This document shows positions 1-12,695 of a stretch of DNA of 64,000 bases, in pieces. A program made the position numbers and the translations under genes. The DNA comes from Ampelocalamus luodianensis. Its lineage: Eukaryota > Streptophyta > Magnoliopsida > Poales > Poaceae. Numbering within the stretch: position 1 is the stretch's first letter; each line of letters opens with the position of its first letter. The notes under the pieces are model-generated. The model worked only from the letters and a program-made list of their open reading frames with translations, was not told the origin of the DNA and did no database searches. The DNA lies in the NCBI GenBank assembly GCA_036346255.1, contig CM070632.1, positions 32,514,657-32,578,656 of the forward strand, in the 5' to 3' direction.

Positions 1-745
1 CCTGATCTTTAGTTCTGGTGGAAGCATAGCTTCGGCACCAAAGACTAGAAAGAAAGGTGTCTCTCCTGTAGCTCGGCTAGCTGTCGTACGAATTGCCCAT
101 AATACTGAAGGTAATTCTTGTACCCAAGCCCTCGAGCGCTTGACAAGTTGATCGAAGACTCGGGTCTTGATTCCCTTCATTATCTGGCCATTCGCTCTTT
201 CGACCGCCGCGTTGCTTTGGGGTGGGCAACAGAAGCATAACACAAACGAGTTCCCAACTCGTCGCAAAATTCCTGAAATTTTGCGCTCGAAAATTGTTTG
301 CCATTGTCTGTGATAATTCGACTTGGTACTCCAAATCGAGTTATCACGCATCTCATCATGAACCATTTTGCTGCTTCCGTTGTTATCCCAGTTACAGGTT
401 CGGTTTCTATCCATTTGTGAACGTGTCAATAGCCACAAAAAGGAATTCGAATCCCCCTGGAGCTCTGGGTAACGGTCCTAGGATATCAAGACCCTAGATC
501 GCAAAAGGCCAAGACAGAGGAATTGTTTGCAATGTCTGAGCCGGTTGGTGTATTTGCCTGCTATGAAACTGGCACTGTACACACTTTTTTACCAACTCCT
601 TGGCATCATAGAGGGCCGTTGGCCAATAAAAACCTTGTCGAAAGGCTTTACCGAACAGAGTTCTGTAAGAAGCATGAGTTTCACAGATACCTCCGTGTAT
701 ATCGTGAATGAGTTTTAATCCTTCGCTCTGCGAAACACATCGCAT
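1..745 (-). pseudogene. Integrase (zinc-binding plus catalytic core), Tat lineage
   Basis: Integrase fragment that would join retrotransposon cDNA to host DNA. At 494-745 the minus strand encodes an HHCC-type segment with the pair CVQC and the FYWPT signature that usually follows it. At roughly 1-480 the core follows with the pieces AIDTFTKW, ITDNGKQF and a VERANGQ block, so all three acidic catalytic positions (D, D, E) can still be seen in translated pieces, though in different frames. The end is beyond the left edge. At least two frameshifts separate the pieces, so this is a pseudogene. Confidence 0.8.
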
Positions 746-1056
746 GAGTACCCCTTGAGTTCCTCTTTTATAAAGGACACCTTCGACCAGTATACATTTT
801 GGCCTTTCGGGATAATCGACCGCTCGAGATCATCGTCTGCACGGACCCATATGAAGATACTTGTAGATGGAGTCACCTGTATCTTCGCACTCTAGAGAGG
901 ATATTTCTATAGGAAGCGTCTCTAGTTCTTCAACTAGAGACGACTTCAGTTGCTCCAAAAACCCTTGGGATCGGAGAAAGCCGACGAGCCAGCTTGGTTC
1001 ATGAGAAATTATCCTTTCGAGGGATAAATTGTACCTCGAAGCCCAAAAGTGCTTTT

Positions 1057-1879
1057 CTAACTTTCGAACTTCCGATAAATACCGGACATGGTTGGATTAG
1101 GCATTGGTACTCTTTTCCGACTTGATTTACGACTAGTTGAGAATCCTCTCACGAGTAGTCGTCGAATCGAGAGCGCTTTGCGGCTCGTATGCCGCCTAGC
1201 AAACCTTCGTGATCGCCACGCTATTAGTGGCCCAAAGTTTAATTGTATGGCATACTTTAAGGTCTCTCCGTAGGAGATTCTAGGACCACCAAGCCCCCGA
1301 GCCACTTATCGTAAGTGACCCGTCAAAGTACATCGTCCACTGGTCGTGTTCAGGATTTGTCCATTCGGCGACAAAGTCTCGCCAAAATCCGATTTAATGG
1401 CCGTCGGGACACGAATGGATGTCGAACTCCCAAGTTCGATCGTCCATTTTGCCATGCGCCCCATTGCTTCCTATTTTGGAGGATCGCTCCCAAGGAAAAC
1501 TCGCACGACACAACTAGTTTGTGTGCTAAAAATAATGTCGCGTTTCTCGAAGACACGAGGAGGGCATATAAAAATTTTAAACCCGAGGGTAACGCTCCTT
1601 AGGTCCGTAAAACTCGCTAACGAGTAAACCGGTCGTTGTACGCTCACGTTCTACGACCATCTGCGCCATCGCTCGTGGCGTGGCAGCTAAATAAATTAAG
1701 AGCGTCTCTCCTGGTTTCAGGGAAACCAGAACAGGAGCACTCGTAAGATACCTCTTGACTTCCTCAAAGGCTAGGTTAGCCTCTTCTGACCACTTGAAGC
1801 CCTCATGTTTCCTTAGAAGTTTGAAGAAAGATAGTCCTTTCTCTCCCAAACGTGCGATGAAACGACTTAATGCCGCCAT
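1057..1879 (-). pseudogene. RNase H region with a second RNase H-like block, Tat lineage
   Basis: Minus strand. The segment 1577-1879 holds the RT-RNase H connection (MAALSRFIARLGEKGL and FFKLLRK) and the start of the first RNase H. Further along, 1300-1500 reads as pieces of the RNase H C-terminus (KWTIELG, ADFVAEWT-like), then at about 1300-1350 WTMYFDGS, the start of a second RNase H domain. Tat elements are known to carry an extra archaeal-type RNase H before integrase, and this fits. Frameshifts interrupt all of it. The bases from 746 to 1056 show only degraded continuation toward integrase. Confidence 0.65.
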
Positions 1880-1951
1880 GCATCCTGTGAGTTTTTGGAC
1901 TTCTTTTTTCGTGGTTGGGGGACACGCATCTGAGTGATGGCTTTTATCTTT

Positions 1952-2674
1952 TCAGGATTTGCTTTGATTCCTCGTGTAGAGACATGGAATCCAAGTAATT
2001 TTTTCTGAAGAGACCCCGATCACACACTTCTCGGGATTAAGCTTCAAGTGGTGTTTTCTGAGGTTGTCAAAAGTCTCCTGTAAGTCTGAGATATGATTGA
2101 GCCATTTGCTGCTTTTTACGACTAGATCATCAACGTAGGCTTCCAAGTTTCGGCCTAGTTGAGGAGCAAAAGTCATTAACATCAAACGCTGAAAAGAAGC
2201 CCTAGCATTTTTTAAACCAAATGACATTTTGACATAGCAAAATATTCCAAACGGTGTAATAAATGCGGTTTTCTCTTCATCTTCTCGACACATATTGATC
2301 TAGTGGTAACCAGAGTATGCATCTAGAAAACTCAACATCTCACATCCTGTAGTAGAGTCAACCAGCTGATCGATACAAGGTAAAGGGAAATCATCTTTTG
2401 GACAAGCTTTATTAAGATCAGTAAAGTCTACGCACATACGCCATTTGCCGTTCGACTTTCTAACCATTACAGGGTTGGCCAACCACTCTAGGTGGTTAAC
2501 TTCTCTTATGAAGCCTGCTTTAAGCAACTTGTCCAGTTCTGACCTAATAGCATCTCGTCGATTAGGGGCAAATCTCCGTAACTTCTGTTTTACGGGTAAT
2601 TTATCAGGCCGCAGGGCTAGCCTATGCTCAATCACTTCCCTGGGGACTCCGGGCATGTTGGATGCTTGCCACAC
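1952..2674 (-). pseudogene. Reverse transcriptase, Tat lineage
   Basis: Two adjoining minus-strand pieces make most of an RT domain. The upstream piece (2300-2674) carries the fingers region with NPVMVRKSNGKWRMCVDFTD, DLNKACPKDDFPLP and the LDAYSGYH motif. The downstream piece (1952-2293) has TAFITPFG, the MSFGLKNA block and the catalytic YVDD box at 2126-2137. A frame break near 2295 separates them and another break follows about 1980. YVDDLVVKS rather than FIDDILIYS separates this copy from the Tekay chromoviruses elsewhere in the window. Confidence 0.9.
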
Positions 2675-2699
2675 GAAGACATCTGCATTTGCTCAGAGG

Positions 2700-3030
2700 A
2701 AAGTGATGAGGACGTCTTCCTATTTGGGGTCGAAAGAATCCCCTATACCAACAGTCTTCGAGGGCTCCTCCGCGTCCAGAGGAATCTCTTTGACCTGGTC
2801 GTTCGGCTTTGGTGCAGCTATAGGTTTCGACTTGCTAGTCGAAGGCTGACTTTCGTCTCGAGTTGGTAGTTGTCCAACCATTTCGAGGGAACGACTGTCG
2901 TAGGAGTGTGCCATCTTCTTGTCACAATATATTGTGATTACTCCTTTGGGACCTGGCATCTTAAGACATTGATACCCATAATGAGTAGCTATTAAGAATT
3001 TTGCCAAAGTAGGTTGTCCGAGTATGGCAT
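2700..3030 (-). pseudogene. Protease C-terminus and PR-RT linker, Tat lineage
   Basis: Minus-strand segment beginning at the LTR insertion and running toward RT. The sequence YNAILGQPTLAKF is the ILGR/Q-P block that closes plant Ty3 aspartic proteases. It is followed by a charged, serine-rich linker typical of the stretch between protease and RT. The catalytic aspartate would lie upstream, beyond the LTR that starts at 3031, so only the C-terminal part of the protease remains here. Confidence 0.7.
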
Positions 3031-5649
3031 TGTAACATCCCAATTTTGGGCTTGTGTTTCAAATGTAAGAAAATGAGTAGAAATTAAATTTTTTCTTACA
3101 TCGTGTATTTCCTATTCAGATCGAACAAGTATTGTACAAGAAGTTATGGAAATACAAAGTCACAAGTCTTTTGATCCAAATCTTGAGCTTTCAAAAACAA
3201 TCTTGTCAAACCTCTTGATCATCTCCTGAAATATTTTTCCGAGTTCTTGGGATGGTATGTGACCCTCCAAAAATTTCACAATTTTTAGAAATTATTTGAA
3301 TGTTTTTGGGGTCACCAAACTTATTCAATCGGTCAAATGGGAACCAAGACCTTGTTGAATTTTTGGAGGAAAATGTATAGTACAAAACCTCTGCAAAATT
3401 TACACAAGGTCAATAACTCACTAGCAAGCTCTGTTAAAACTTCATAATTTTTGGAGTTAGTTGTCGCCTCAAATAATTCTCCTTAGATCGCCTCTTGTTG
3501 GAACTCGATTCGAACCCTAGATCTAAGTCCGACTCGCACAGAGTCGCTCACCTGTCTGGCTCGGCTTGAGCCGCGCTCCTAGACCTCCTCGGCTCACGTT
3601 GATTGTGATCGTGAGGCTCACGACCTCCCGGTGCGCTAGCCTCCCGAGGTTTGAGGTGCTCGTGGCGCCATCCCCAATGTAAAGGCCCACGACCTCCCAG
3701 ACCTCCTCACTCGCAAAGGACCTCCCCACCTCGGGTGATCTGGGACGTCCAGGACCACCCCGAGTGCATCAGGGACGTTCAGGACCTCCCTCCGCCCTGT
3801 TCTTCTTCCTCCCGACCTCCCTGAGGTCTGGTCATCTCGGTTGTCACGCGCCTGTGTGTGTGTTAGGACCAGAGCAGTTGGGAGCAGTGAGATGTCACCT
3901 TTTTATCCTTGTCAATGGCTCCTTTTGCTGCCATGCATTCAATGCCTTGCAGCTTTAACCCTAAAGTCTTCACCTGCTCTGCCACTAGTCCTGTCGTGCG
4001 TGCCTTTGGCAGGGGCATGGTTCTTGCTCACAGTAGGTTGCCCTAGCCCTTGTCCAGCTCCTCGGCTATGTATAGCCCGAGACCTCCTTTCTCCTTTTCT
4101 TCCTCCATTCTTTGTTGTGCTCGAGCTCCTCGGTGCGGCTGGTCCTCAAACTCAAGCACCAAAGAACGCCACCCTCCTCGCCATTGTCGGACCTTGGAGC
4201 TCCCTACCGCTTGAGCTCCAAAGTGGTCCCATCAGATTCTTGCCTTCTTCGTTGTCATTTTGATCACCTAGGCGTGCTCTAACCGAGCTTGGTTCACATT
4301 GCGAGGTGGACGAGTTGGGTGGTGGCTTTTCGGGTCGAGGTCATATTCTTCTTCCTCTCCTAAGAAGCTCTTCATCGCCGGACTTCGCCGACCTTCTCCA
4401 AGCTCCTCCGACCACCTTGGTCCCCTCTCGCCTCGGTGCCCTTTCTTGGCTTGGTCCTTGCGTTCTCTAGTCATCGAGAGCCCGTAGTTTTTGGTAGTTT
4501 TGCCGTATTAGTCTCCTTCCTCTCTCTCGGCTCGCGGCGCTCAAGGTCGCCGCCGTCGAGAGCACATCCTTTAGGTTCTTGGCGATATTTGGAACTCGAT
4601 CCTGCCCTTGGTTCTCGCGGCGAGGCCCCATCGCCGCGGCAAGCCGTTGATCGCGCTGGGATGTTGCCTGCAAACTTGTTGTCGTCATCTTTTAAGACAT
4701 CATTAATGCCCGCTTGTTGCTAATCATTGGGTGCATTAATCGTGCCTTAACTTGTGTCGTTGTGTCTCGACATGTGGGCCATAGGCTTAGAGTTAAAATC
4801 CGTAAGTCATTAGTGCCCTTTAGGTTCTCACAATTCCAATCATTAGTAGCATTAATTGGTGCAGAGTCGCCACCTTTTAGTCGCCGCCCCAAGGAACCGC
4901 ACTGGTTGGAGCACCTCGCACTCAGTAGAGCAAATCCCACCGCTAGGATCACCCTCCACCTTGGGGTCCTCTTTGCAAAAGACCTCCTTGAGGTCCTCCG
5001 TGCAAGAAGACCACCCCGACCAAATTTGAGGCGGCAAAGACCTCCCCATGGGAGATCTTAGCCATCGGATTCCTCATCCGCTAAAATCCTCACCCCGTGA
5101 CCTCCTGTAAAATCCAGACCGCTTGGACCTCCTCCGAGGTTCATCTTGACCGTCGAGATCTTCCTCCGTGAAGACCTCTCGCTCTCGTGACCTCCCCTAG
5201 TTTAATCTCACCAAGATCACCCCGAGTCGATCCGCATCAGTAGAGGTTTTTCTGTAAATTCTAAGTCCCAAGACCTCCTAGAGTAATCTCCGCCGTTAAA
5301 GACCTCCATGGATTGACTCTTAGCCGTTGGATCTCGCTCGTGAAAAACCTTAAGTACTAGGACCTCCCCTGGTTAGATCCTAGCCGTCCATGACCTCGTT
5401 AAACTCAATCTGAGCCGCTAGGACCTCTCTTGCGCAAAAAGACCTTCTCGTGGTCTTTTTGCAAAGACCACCCCCAAAGGCCACCCCTCTCGGGTCCTCT
5501 TTGTAAAAGACCACCCTTGGTCTTTTATAAAGAAGTCCTCGTAACCTCCGGACCTCCTCCTCGATTAAATCTAAACCGCTCAGACCTCCCTAGCTCCAAC
5601 TGAGCCGCCCGCAGCTCCTCCCACAAAACCCTGTCGCATAAGACCTCAC
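3031..5649 (+). mobile_element. Family A Tekay-type LTR, 5' half only
   Basis: Starts TGTAACATCCCAATTTTGGG, the same start as the LTRs at 49796 and 59900, and follows them through the AT-rich head, the cysteine/leucine-coding-like middle and the long stretch studded with GACCTCC motifs. It stops at 5649, which corresponds to about 52076 in the complete copy at 49796-54850, because another element begins at 5650. The remaining LTR half was not found on the far side. The five bases before it are GGCAT, but a matching duplication cannot be tested. Confidence 0.85.
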
Positions 5650-8600
5650 TGTGAGGACCCCAATTTATTTGGCTTGTAATGCTTAGCCAACCACCGGCCC
5701 TAGCATCACAAATCAAATAAACTGAGCCTCGAGATATGTATACTTCCTAAGCAGATACATACCTCACCACAAAATTATGCATCAACTCCATTCCAAACAT
5801 AGAGTCCAAACATTACACTACAAAGCGTAAAGTAACAACAGAGAATATTACGTACTGTGGCCGACCGCCAAAACATACACAAATGACGTAAGATAGACAA
5901 TGAAGCAAAAGTGCCATAAGATGGCTATAAACAAAGCCAATCGTGCCTTCAACCCACAAGGCATCCGACCGACCGCCAAACCTAGTCGTCATTACACCTA
6001 AGGCAACATAACTCACGTAGTGAGGCCCTTGGGGCTCACCTTCTTCCTCTCGCAACAAAACATTAAGCAAAGCAACAGTACAAAAATTGTTTTTGTACTA
6101 CAAGACCGACGTGTGAACTAGCGCACTGTTAATATGCTACATGCAAAGCTCATTTGGTGGAGGTCATATGTTTCATTTGCACAAAGCCAAATTTATTTGC
6201 AATAATGTAATACAGCTTTGAAGGCAAGTTTGCAATTCATTTTTAATTGAAATAACAAAGAAGGATAATAATAGCAAAAGAGTAAAGATAAACAACCTAG
6301 AAGTGACTATCCTAATAGTCACCACAACAATAGCACGAATCCCGCATTCGCACCACCCAATCAAGTTTTAATTTAAAAGGTTGTAGTCTAACTCTTGAAG
6401 AGCTTACCCAAGCGTGTCCATCACCTAGACGAGGCTATTCGAATAGTTTTAACCTCGCAGGTGTACCACTGCACTCCACACTTCAGACGCTTTAAGCCAA
6501 AGCACACTCCAAGGTATGCCGACACACTAAGTCCTACTAAACTTTTTCCAAGATTGTGTATTAACTACGAGCCGCTCGTATGGATAGAAATCCATACGCT
6601 TACATGGTAAAGCCGAAAAGACAACTACCTTTGCGGGTAAAGCTTTTCTGACAACTACCATGCTCCCAACACCATCCCTCCCGCGACCTCCTGCGACCGG
6701 AGCCAATACACGCCAAAGTACTAGGTCAAGAGAGGTCCCATATACTCTAGTGTGGTTAGCACGCCGAAATGCCCGGATAATGGTACTCACAAGATGTTCG
6801 GTCCTTAATTGACCCGGCACCATTCCATCACACCCAACAGATCACACCAACATACCACAGCTGTGCCCAAGTCTAAATCATTTTATTTTCATTTTTTGTT
6901 TTCACAATTAAGCATAGTAAAAATGTCAAACATAAAGTTATAGAAAATTTTAGATCAAGGTTACCGACTAAGTCGATAACCGCCCATTTCTACCGATACT
7001 AAGCATGTCTAAGCGCTTAAAATCGTATCTACTAAGTGACAAGAGATCATCCAACGATCTCTAATCACAGAAATAACCTAGGCTCGTAGTAGAGGATAAT
7101 CATTTACCTACAGATTATGCATCTAAAGGATTAACTAACCAATTTAACACAAATTAAGCGATGCATACATACAGTTGAAACAAAATATTACACTTTAAAA
7201 TACGGGGATTAACATGATCAAACTGCTTGCCTGGCTGTTGTTGCTCAGGATGCTCAACCTGTTGCAGAGGATCACTCTCGATAATACCAGAATCGTCGCA
7301 ATCTATCGATCGAACAAAAGCAACAAATAAGAACCAATAACACGGACAAAACTCAAAAATTTCAATAACACAAAACATGCCAAACTTTACACAGCAGCCC
7401 AAGCATGATCCAACACATTTTTAGAAACAGAGAACAACTTATTTAAAGTGGTGATGAATTTTCTAATAATTTTCTAAGCTCAAATACACATTAAAGCACT
7501 AGTTAATTACTTAACAAATTTTCATGAACAGAAATAGTATCTAAAACCTATCCTGATAATTAGTACACTAAAAATGAAAATTTACAAAGTTGGTTTTACT
7601 GGATTTGGACAATTATTGAAAGAGATATGAATTTTCTAATTTGGAATATACATAAAAACACCATTTAATCAACTATCAGAATTTTGATACAGAGGCATAG
7701 CTGAAACCGTTTTTAGTAAATAGCACATTTAAAATGAAAATTAACAGAACTGGTTTCATGCGATTTGAAGAAAAATTGAATTAGTTATGAATTTTCTAAG
7801 TTTAAATGAATTAACAAAGGCAACGTAAAATACATTTCAAAGATTACTAAAGCACTTAATACTTTTTCTACGGTGCACACCTAGCCACAACCACGCATGT
7901 GGACCACATGGAAACGCGACCAAGTCAAACTTGACCTACCACGCTTAACGGCGACGCTGGCGATTCTAAGAATACGCCTTGGCTTATCAAAGTGCAATCC
8001 TAACAACACAAGACAGAGAAATACGCTTTCCGACGAGAAAACGATCATCAAGGTTTACACAACCACTAACTGACAGCATGGGCCCACATGACAGCGACTC
8101 AAAGGGTAAAACAACGGTTGGATTAAGATTTCTAAACGCGATTAACTCTGGAGGGGTCCACATGACAGTGATACCAATAAAAGATGATTAACGCTAATGG
8201 AGAGGGATTAAACCTAATGCTGCCGGCGGTTCGACGGAGTCCCCGCGCGCGGCCGCGACGACGAGGTAGAGGATCCGAGCCGAGAGGTGCTCGCTCGGGG
8301 TGACACCTTCAGTTCACCGTGTTCGCGAACCCGATGACGGCGATACGGACCTCGAGGACGCCGCGCGCGAAAGCCGACGCGAACGAGGCGGAGAAGAAGG
8401 TACGGATCACGCGGAGAAGACGCCACGGACTTCGAGAAGAATCCGAGGTGCGCCACAGCTCGCCTTGATCCCGTGAACAATAAGCACAAGAAGATGACGA
8501 CGGCGAGGTCCGAGACGGCCGGAATCACCACGGCGCGAAACACCGAAGCTCGAGAAGAATCGGTCGCACGCCCTCAACGATGCACCAAAGATGAAAATGA

Positions 8601-9821
8601 AGCCACCATTAGATTCGATGGATCGCGCGATCCTAAGGGATCGACGTTGAGGTAAGAGACTCACCGAACACAAACGAGCTCGCGGCCGCAAAGAACCGGA
8701 GTTGGAGACGAAGAAGTCGCCCGGCGACCCGCAGCACGCCAATGATCCAGCCGGGCAAAATGGAGGCGGCGTTGAACAAGGAAGTCGGAGGCGGGTTGCG
8801 AAGCACAAGCGGTAGTTAGGTGGTGGCGCTATTTCACCTTCTTCTCCTACGAAACTAAGAAATGGGCGGAGAAGGCACGAATGAACGCGAGGAAGAATGG
8901 ATGACCCTAGGAGGTAGATGGACTCGGCGATCCTCTGGAGGCGAACACGCGTCCCGAGTGGCGGCGACGAGTCGCGTGGCACGCATGCGCGAAGCGCCAC
9001 GAGCTCCGGTAGGCGGCCGGAGTCGGCGAGAAGAACTCGACAGAGGGACCCACACGCCGACGGTGGTGAAGCGCGCGGTCGGGTCCAGTGCGGTTCAACT
9101 AATCGGTTCGACTCGACGGAAGATGCCGACCGCTTGATCTAGAATGGATGGTCGAGATCCACCGGTGCAATAGGACGGTCCGATTGTTTCAGCGCCACGA
9201 GCCACACGATTTGCATCGACGGCCGAGGATGATCGGGCTCGCGGTGCAGCTAGGCGGTGCGGCTGAACCAGCGCCAGCGGTCGGACTCGCGCGTAGTCGG
9301 GTCCGAGCCCAACAAACAGTGATTCCAGATTTGAAATAAAAAGGCAGAGAAGGTTTGGGGAATTTTTTTAGAGGTAGCTCCAAAGCTCCAAAAATTCTGA
9401 AATTTTTATGGGGGCTTCCTGGGACAGAGGAAAACCTTGTGTAATTTTTCCAGGAATTTTCATGCACTAGATTTCGCCCAATAAAATTCACAAGCTGCTG
9501 TCCAGAGGTTTGACCAGATTTCTAAACTGGTTTGACTTGGCCATTTGAAATAGCAAACAAAATCTAAAAATTGCAAAATTTTTCAGGGAGGTAACTAGGA
9601 TGGTAAAGATGATAGGAAAAATACTTGAAGAGGATGATCATAAGTTTAAGGTCAAGAATTTTGTTGACAACCACTTCCATTCACTAGAATACAATTATAG
9701 AAAATGGAAATTGCTAGGGAAAAATGTAGAAACTTTCAAATGATTTCATGAGGCACCAAAAGTTTTATTTCTCCTCATAATTTACATTTGAAACACAAGC
9801 CCTAACTTAGGGTCTGTTACA
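5650..9821 (-). repeat. Family B 3' LTR (about 4.17 kb)
   Basis: Runs from TGTGAGGACCCC (5650) to its complement-style end CTGTTACA (9821), so on the minus strand it begins TGTAACAGACC and ends GGGGTCCTCACA. These ends match the start and end style of the other Tekay LTRs in this window. The middle at about 7170-7290 is homologous to 53220-53310 of family A (a segment rich in CAG and CAAGG). The section 8210-9320 is GC-rich and gives only chance ORFs. No gene is supported inside it. Confidence 0.85.
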
Positions 9822-9836
9822 AATCTCCCCTTACAG
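9822..9836 (-). other. Polypurine tract of the family B element
   Basis: On the minus strand the bases just before the 3' LTR read CTGTAAGGGGAGATT, a purine-rich run in the position where plus-strand DNA synthesis is primed. Confidence 0.6.
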
Positions 9837-9849
9837 AATCTCGCCCGAG

Positions 9850-10400
9850 ATTCGATCACCGGGAAAAGAAGGATGTAGTGCGCCGAGACGATCTTCCGGC
9901 TCCCAAGTGGCTTCATCCTCGAGTGGTTCGACCACTGAACTTTAAGGAACTTGATCACACGGTTCCTCGTTCTTCGCTTCGACTTCTTCGAGGATACGAA
10001 CGGGCGCCACGATAAGACGTATCTTCCCGCACATCGATATTTTCCAATGGCGCTTCTCAACCGGAACACTGAGGCACTTCTTCAATTGTGATACATGGAA
10101 AACATCATGCACTCCTTCGAGTGTAGCCGCAATTCTAACTTGTATGCAACAGCCCCACTTTCTTGATGATGCGATACGGCCCGACATATCGAGGAGCCGC
10201 TTGCCCTTGACACCAAACGACGATTTACCCTTCAGAGGTGAGACTTTGAGATACACAAAGTCATTGGGCTGAAACTTAGCTCACGACGACGCCGACCGCA
10301 TAGCTCTTTGCTCGACTGAGCTACGCGCAAGTGCTCACGTAATCAACCGCACTTGACTTTCTCGCTCATTGATTGAATCGACCAAAGAACCGTCTTTCCC
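9850..10400 (-). pseudogene. Integrase C-terminus and chromodomain, family B
   Basis: The minus strand encodes YLKVSPLKG, then LEGVHDVFHVSQLKKCL, the hallmark C-terminal integrase block of plant chromoviruses, followed by VRILEE and, after a frameshift, KFLKVQWSNHS, the chromodomain core. Chromodomains are thought to guide integrase to histone-marked heterochromatin. Compared with the plus-strand relative at 59426-59860, this copy has lost several short pieces, and the acidic end of the chromodomain is out of frame. Not functional. Confidence 0.8.
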
Positions 10401-10406
10401 GAGCCA

Positions 10407-11373
10407 CTAGCGGTTCAATGGGGTTTTGCATCGCCTTCCATACAAAGCCTCAAACGGTGCCATACCGAGACTAGCACGAAGCCGTTGTTGTAGGAGAACT
10501 TCGGCAAGCGGTAGGCACTTCTCCCAATTCTTCCCATAGGAAAGAACACAAGCACGAGCATATCTTCTAGAACTTGGTTGACTCGCCGCCGACCATCTGT
10601 CTGAGGATGATAGGTGAGCGTGAAAAAGACGGGTCCCCATGGCCCTCAGTAAATCGTACAAAGCCGAGAAGTGAAAAGAGAGCCACGATCGACACAATCG
10701 CTCGTGGCACACCATGTAAGCTCACAATGCGGGAGATGTAGAGATCCGCCAATTTACTAACACCGAGGGTGGTACGCATCGGCAAAAAGTGTGCTACCTT
10801 GTCAACCGGTCAATAACCACCCGATAGCATCCTTCCCCAAGAAGTGCAGGCGGACTGCTGATGAAATCCATGCCCACGTAATCTCATTTCCACTCGTATA
10901 GGTAAGGGTGAAGAAGACCACTGACGCCGATGCTCGGCCTTGACACGACAACATACGTCGCATCTGGCAACGAACCTGGCAATCTCGCGCTTCATGCGAG
11001 TCCACCAGAATCTCTGACGCAGATCTTGATACATTTTGGTGGCCCCGGGATGGATGGACAAAGGCGAATCATGGGCTTCGCGGAGAATCAAATCCCGTAA
11101 TTCCGGAACCTTTGGAACCACGAGACGCTGTCCAAACCACACAACACTATGCTCATCTTCTGTGAAGCACTTGGCTGATCCATTCTTGATGTTCTGCTTG
11201 ATCTTACCCACACCAACATCTGATTGCTGTGCTGACTTGATTTGATCCACCAAGGTTGGTTGCACAACCAAGGCAGCGAGGGAACCATGCTCAACCAAGC
11301 CCAAGTTGAGACGCTGAAATTCTGCAAGAAGTGCAGTTGTCGCTCTTGGACCATCAAAGTATTGCAAAGACAC
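10407..11373 (-). pseudogene. Integrase catalytic region, family B
   Basis: Minus strand. The 10810-11373 segment carries the zinc-binding histidines and cysteines (HDSPLSIHPG and CDVC) and the FWWTRMKREIA block. Toward lower coordinates come VSLHGVP, a decayed YHPQTDG block near 10590-10620, and ALYGRRCKTPLNR near 10410. The catalytic core is spread over at least three frames, with a frameshift near 10800 and others near 10570 to 10720. It follows RNase H as in all Ty3 elements. Confidence 0.8.
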
Positions 11374-12695
11374 TTTTCGCTAAGTCGCCAAGAACCACAT
11401 TGGCCTTGCCAGATGATATGAATACCCATGTCATAATCTTTGATCAATTCCAACCATCTCCTCTGCTCGAGGTTCAGATCTGTTTGGGTGAACAAGTATT
11501 TCAAACTCTTGTGATCGAATACACCTCACACGATTACCGATCGATAATGCCGCCAAATCTTGAGTGCATGAACCACAAAGAAGAAGCTCTAAATCATGGG
11601 TGGGATAATTGAGCTCGTGAGGTCTCAATCGCCTAGATGCATAGGCAATCGCCTTGCCTTCTGCATAAGAACACACCGAGTCACTCGACGAGAGGCATCG
11701 AATAGATATCGAAGCTCTTGTGGACATCGGGAAGAGTAAGGATGGGTGAAGTCAATCGCTGTTGAGCTCTCAAAGCTCTCATCACAAGCAGAGGACCACA
11801 CGAACTTTTTGTCCTTCTTGAGCAATTCACCATCGGCTTTGCGATCTTGGAGAAGTTCTCGATAAAGCGCGGTAGTAGCCCGCTAAACCGAGAAAACTCC
11901 GCACATCGCTGATCGACTTGGCCGCCCCAAGATAGAACATCGCTGACCTTGCTGGGATCCACAGCTACGCCTCCAGCTGAAAGAACATGGCCCAAGAATG
12001 CCACTTCCTTCAACCAGAACTCGCATTTGCTGAACTTTGCATATAGCTGATGCTCCCGCAATTTGCCCAAAACAATCTTCAGATGCTCAGCATGCTCTTC
12101 TTCAGTCTTGGAATAGATAAGAATATCATCAATGAAAACCACCACGAACTTATCCAAATATTCCATGAATACCAAGTTCATGAGGTTCATGAAATAAGCT
12201 GGAGCATTGGTTAAGCCGAAAGACATGACGGTATACTCGTAAAGGCCATGAGTAGTGAAAGCCGTCTTCGGAATATCCTCACTCGATCCCGACTTGATGA
12301 TATCCCGCCTCGCATCAATCTTGAGAACACCGAGCTCCGCATAACCGGTCAAAAGATCATCAATGCGGGGCAGAGGATATTTGTTTTTCACCGTCACTTC
12401 ATTGAGCGGACGGTAATCAACACACATGCGCAAAGTCTTATCCTTTTTCTTCACAAAGATCACCGGACAACCCCAAGGAGATGAGCTAGGACGGATGAAA
12501 CCCTTTGCTTGGAGCTCACCAAGCTGCTTCTTCAATTCTTCTAACTCATTGGGAGGCATCCGATACGGCGCCTTCGAAATCGGAGCGGTACCGGGCAGCA
12601 ACTCAATGACAAACTCAAGGTCTCGCACTAGAGGCATCCCAGGCAAATCTTCGGGAAAGACATCCACAAAGTCAGATACTATGTGCGCGTGCGTT
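11374..12695 (-). pseudogene. Reverse transcriptase and RNase H, family B
   Basis: The largest minus-strand piece (11681-12667) starts with DVFPEDLPGMPLVRDLEF and runs through PVIFVKKKDKTLRMCVDYRP, KNKYPLPRIDDL, TAFTTHGLYEYTVMSFGLTN and the FIDD catalytic box at 12125-12136, then the SKCEFWLKEVAFLGHVLSAG block. It is very similar to the plus-strand RT at 57000-57950. The segment between PRIDDL and the TAFT block is scrambled by short deletions. RNase H follows in other frames (RRLRPHELNYPTHDLELL, then LEQRRWLELIKDYDMG). The reading frame with HIVSDF just upstream ends at a stop near 12700. Confidence 0.85.

Larger units (their letters stand above)
1..3030 (-). mobile_element. Ty3 (Gypsy) retrotransposon remnant, Tat lineage
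   Basis: Minus-strand pol remnant that enters from the left edge. Read from high to low coordinates the order is protease/linker, RT, RNase H, a second RNase H-like block, integrase zinc-binding domain and integrase core, which is the Ty3 order. The YVDD-type RT, the RT-RNH style and the second RNase H block fit the Tat group (RIRE2-like) of non-chromoviruses. The frame is broken many times, so it is inactive. It is cut at 3030 by the insertion of a plus-strand LTR. No LTR of this element itself is visible in the window. Confidence 0.85.
5650..12695 (-). mobile_element. Family B Tekay-type chromovirus, truncated at its 5' side
   Basis: Minus-strand Ty3 chromovirus. Its 3' LTR is 5650-9821, a purine-rich tract follows, then integrase with chromodomain, RNase H and RT run up to about 12695. 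There the homology ends just upstream of the conserved DVFPEDLPGMP block, so protease, gag, the primer site and the 5' LTR are missing. The coding part has many small deletions. It lies inside the family A LTR of 3031-5649 and is therefore younger than it. Confidence 0.85.

Noticed and set aside
5450..5530. Rho-independent style terminator hairpins around GGTCTTTTTGCAAAGACC
   Set aside because: These are parts of the family A LTR repeat zone in a eukaryotic context; bacterial terminators do not apply.
8407..9000. 197-codon minus-strand ORF
   Set aside because: Lies in the GC-rich middle of the family B LTR; composition-driven.
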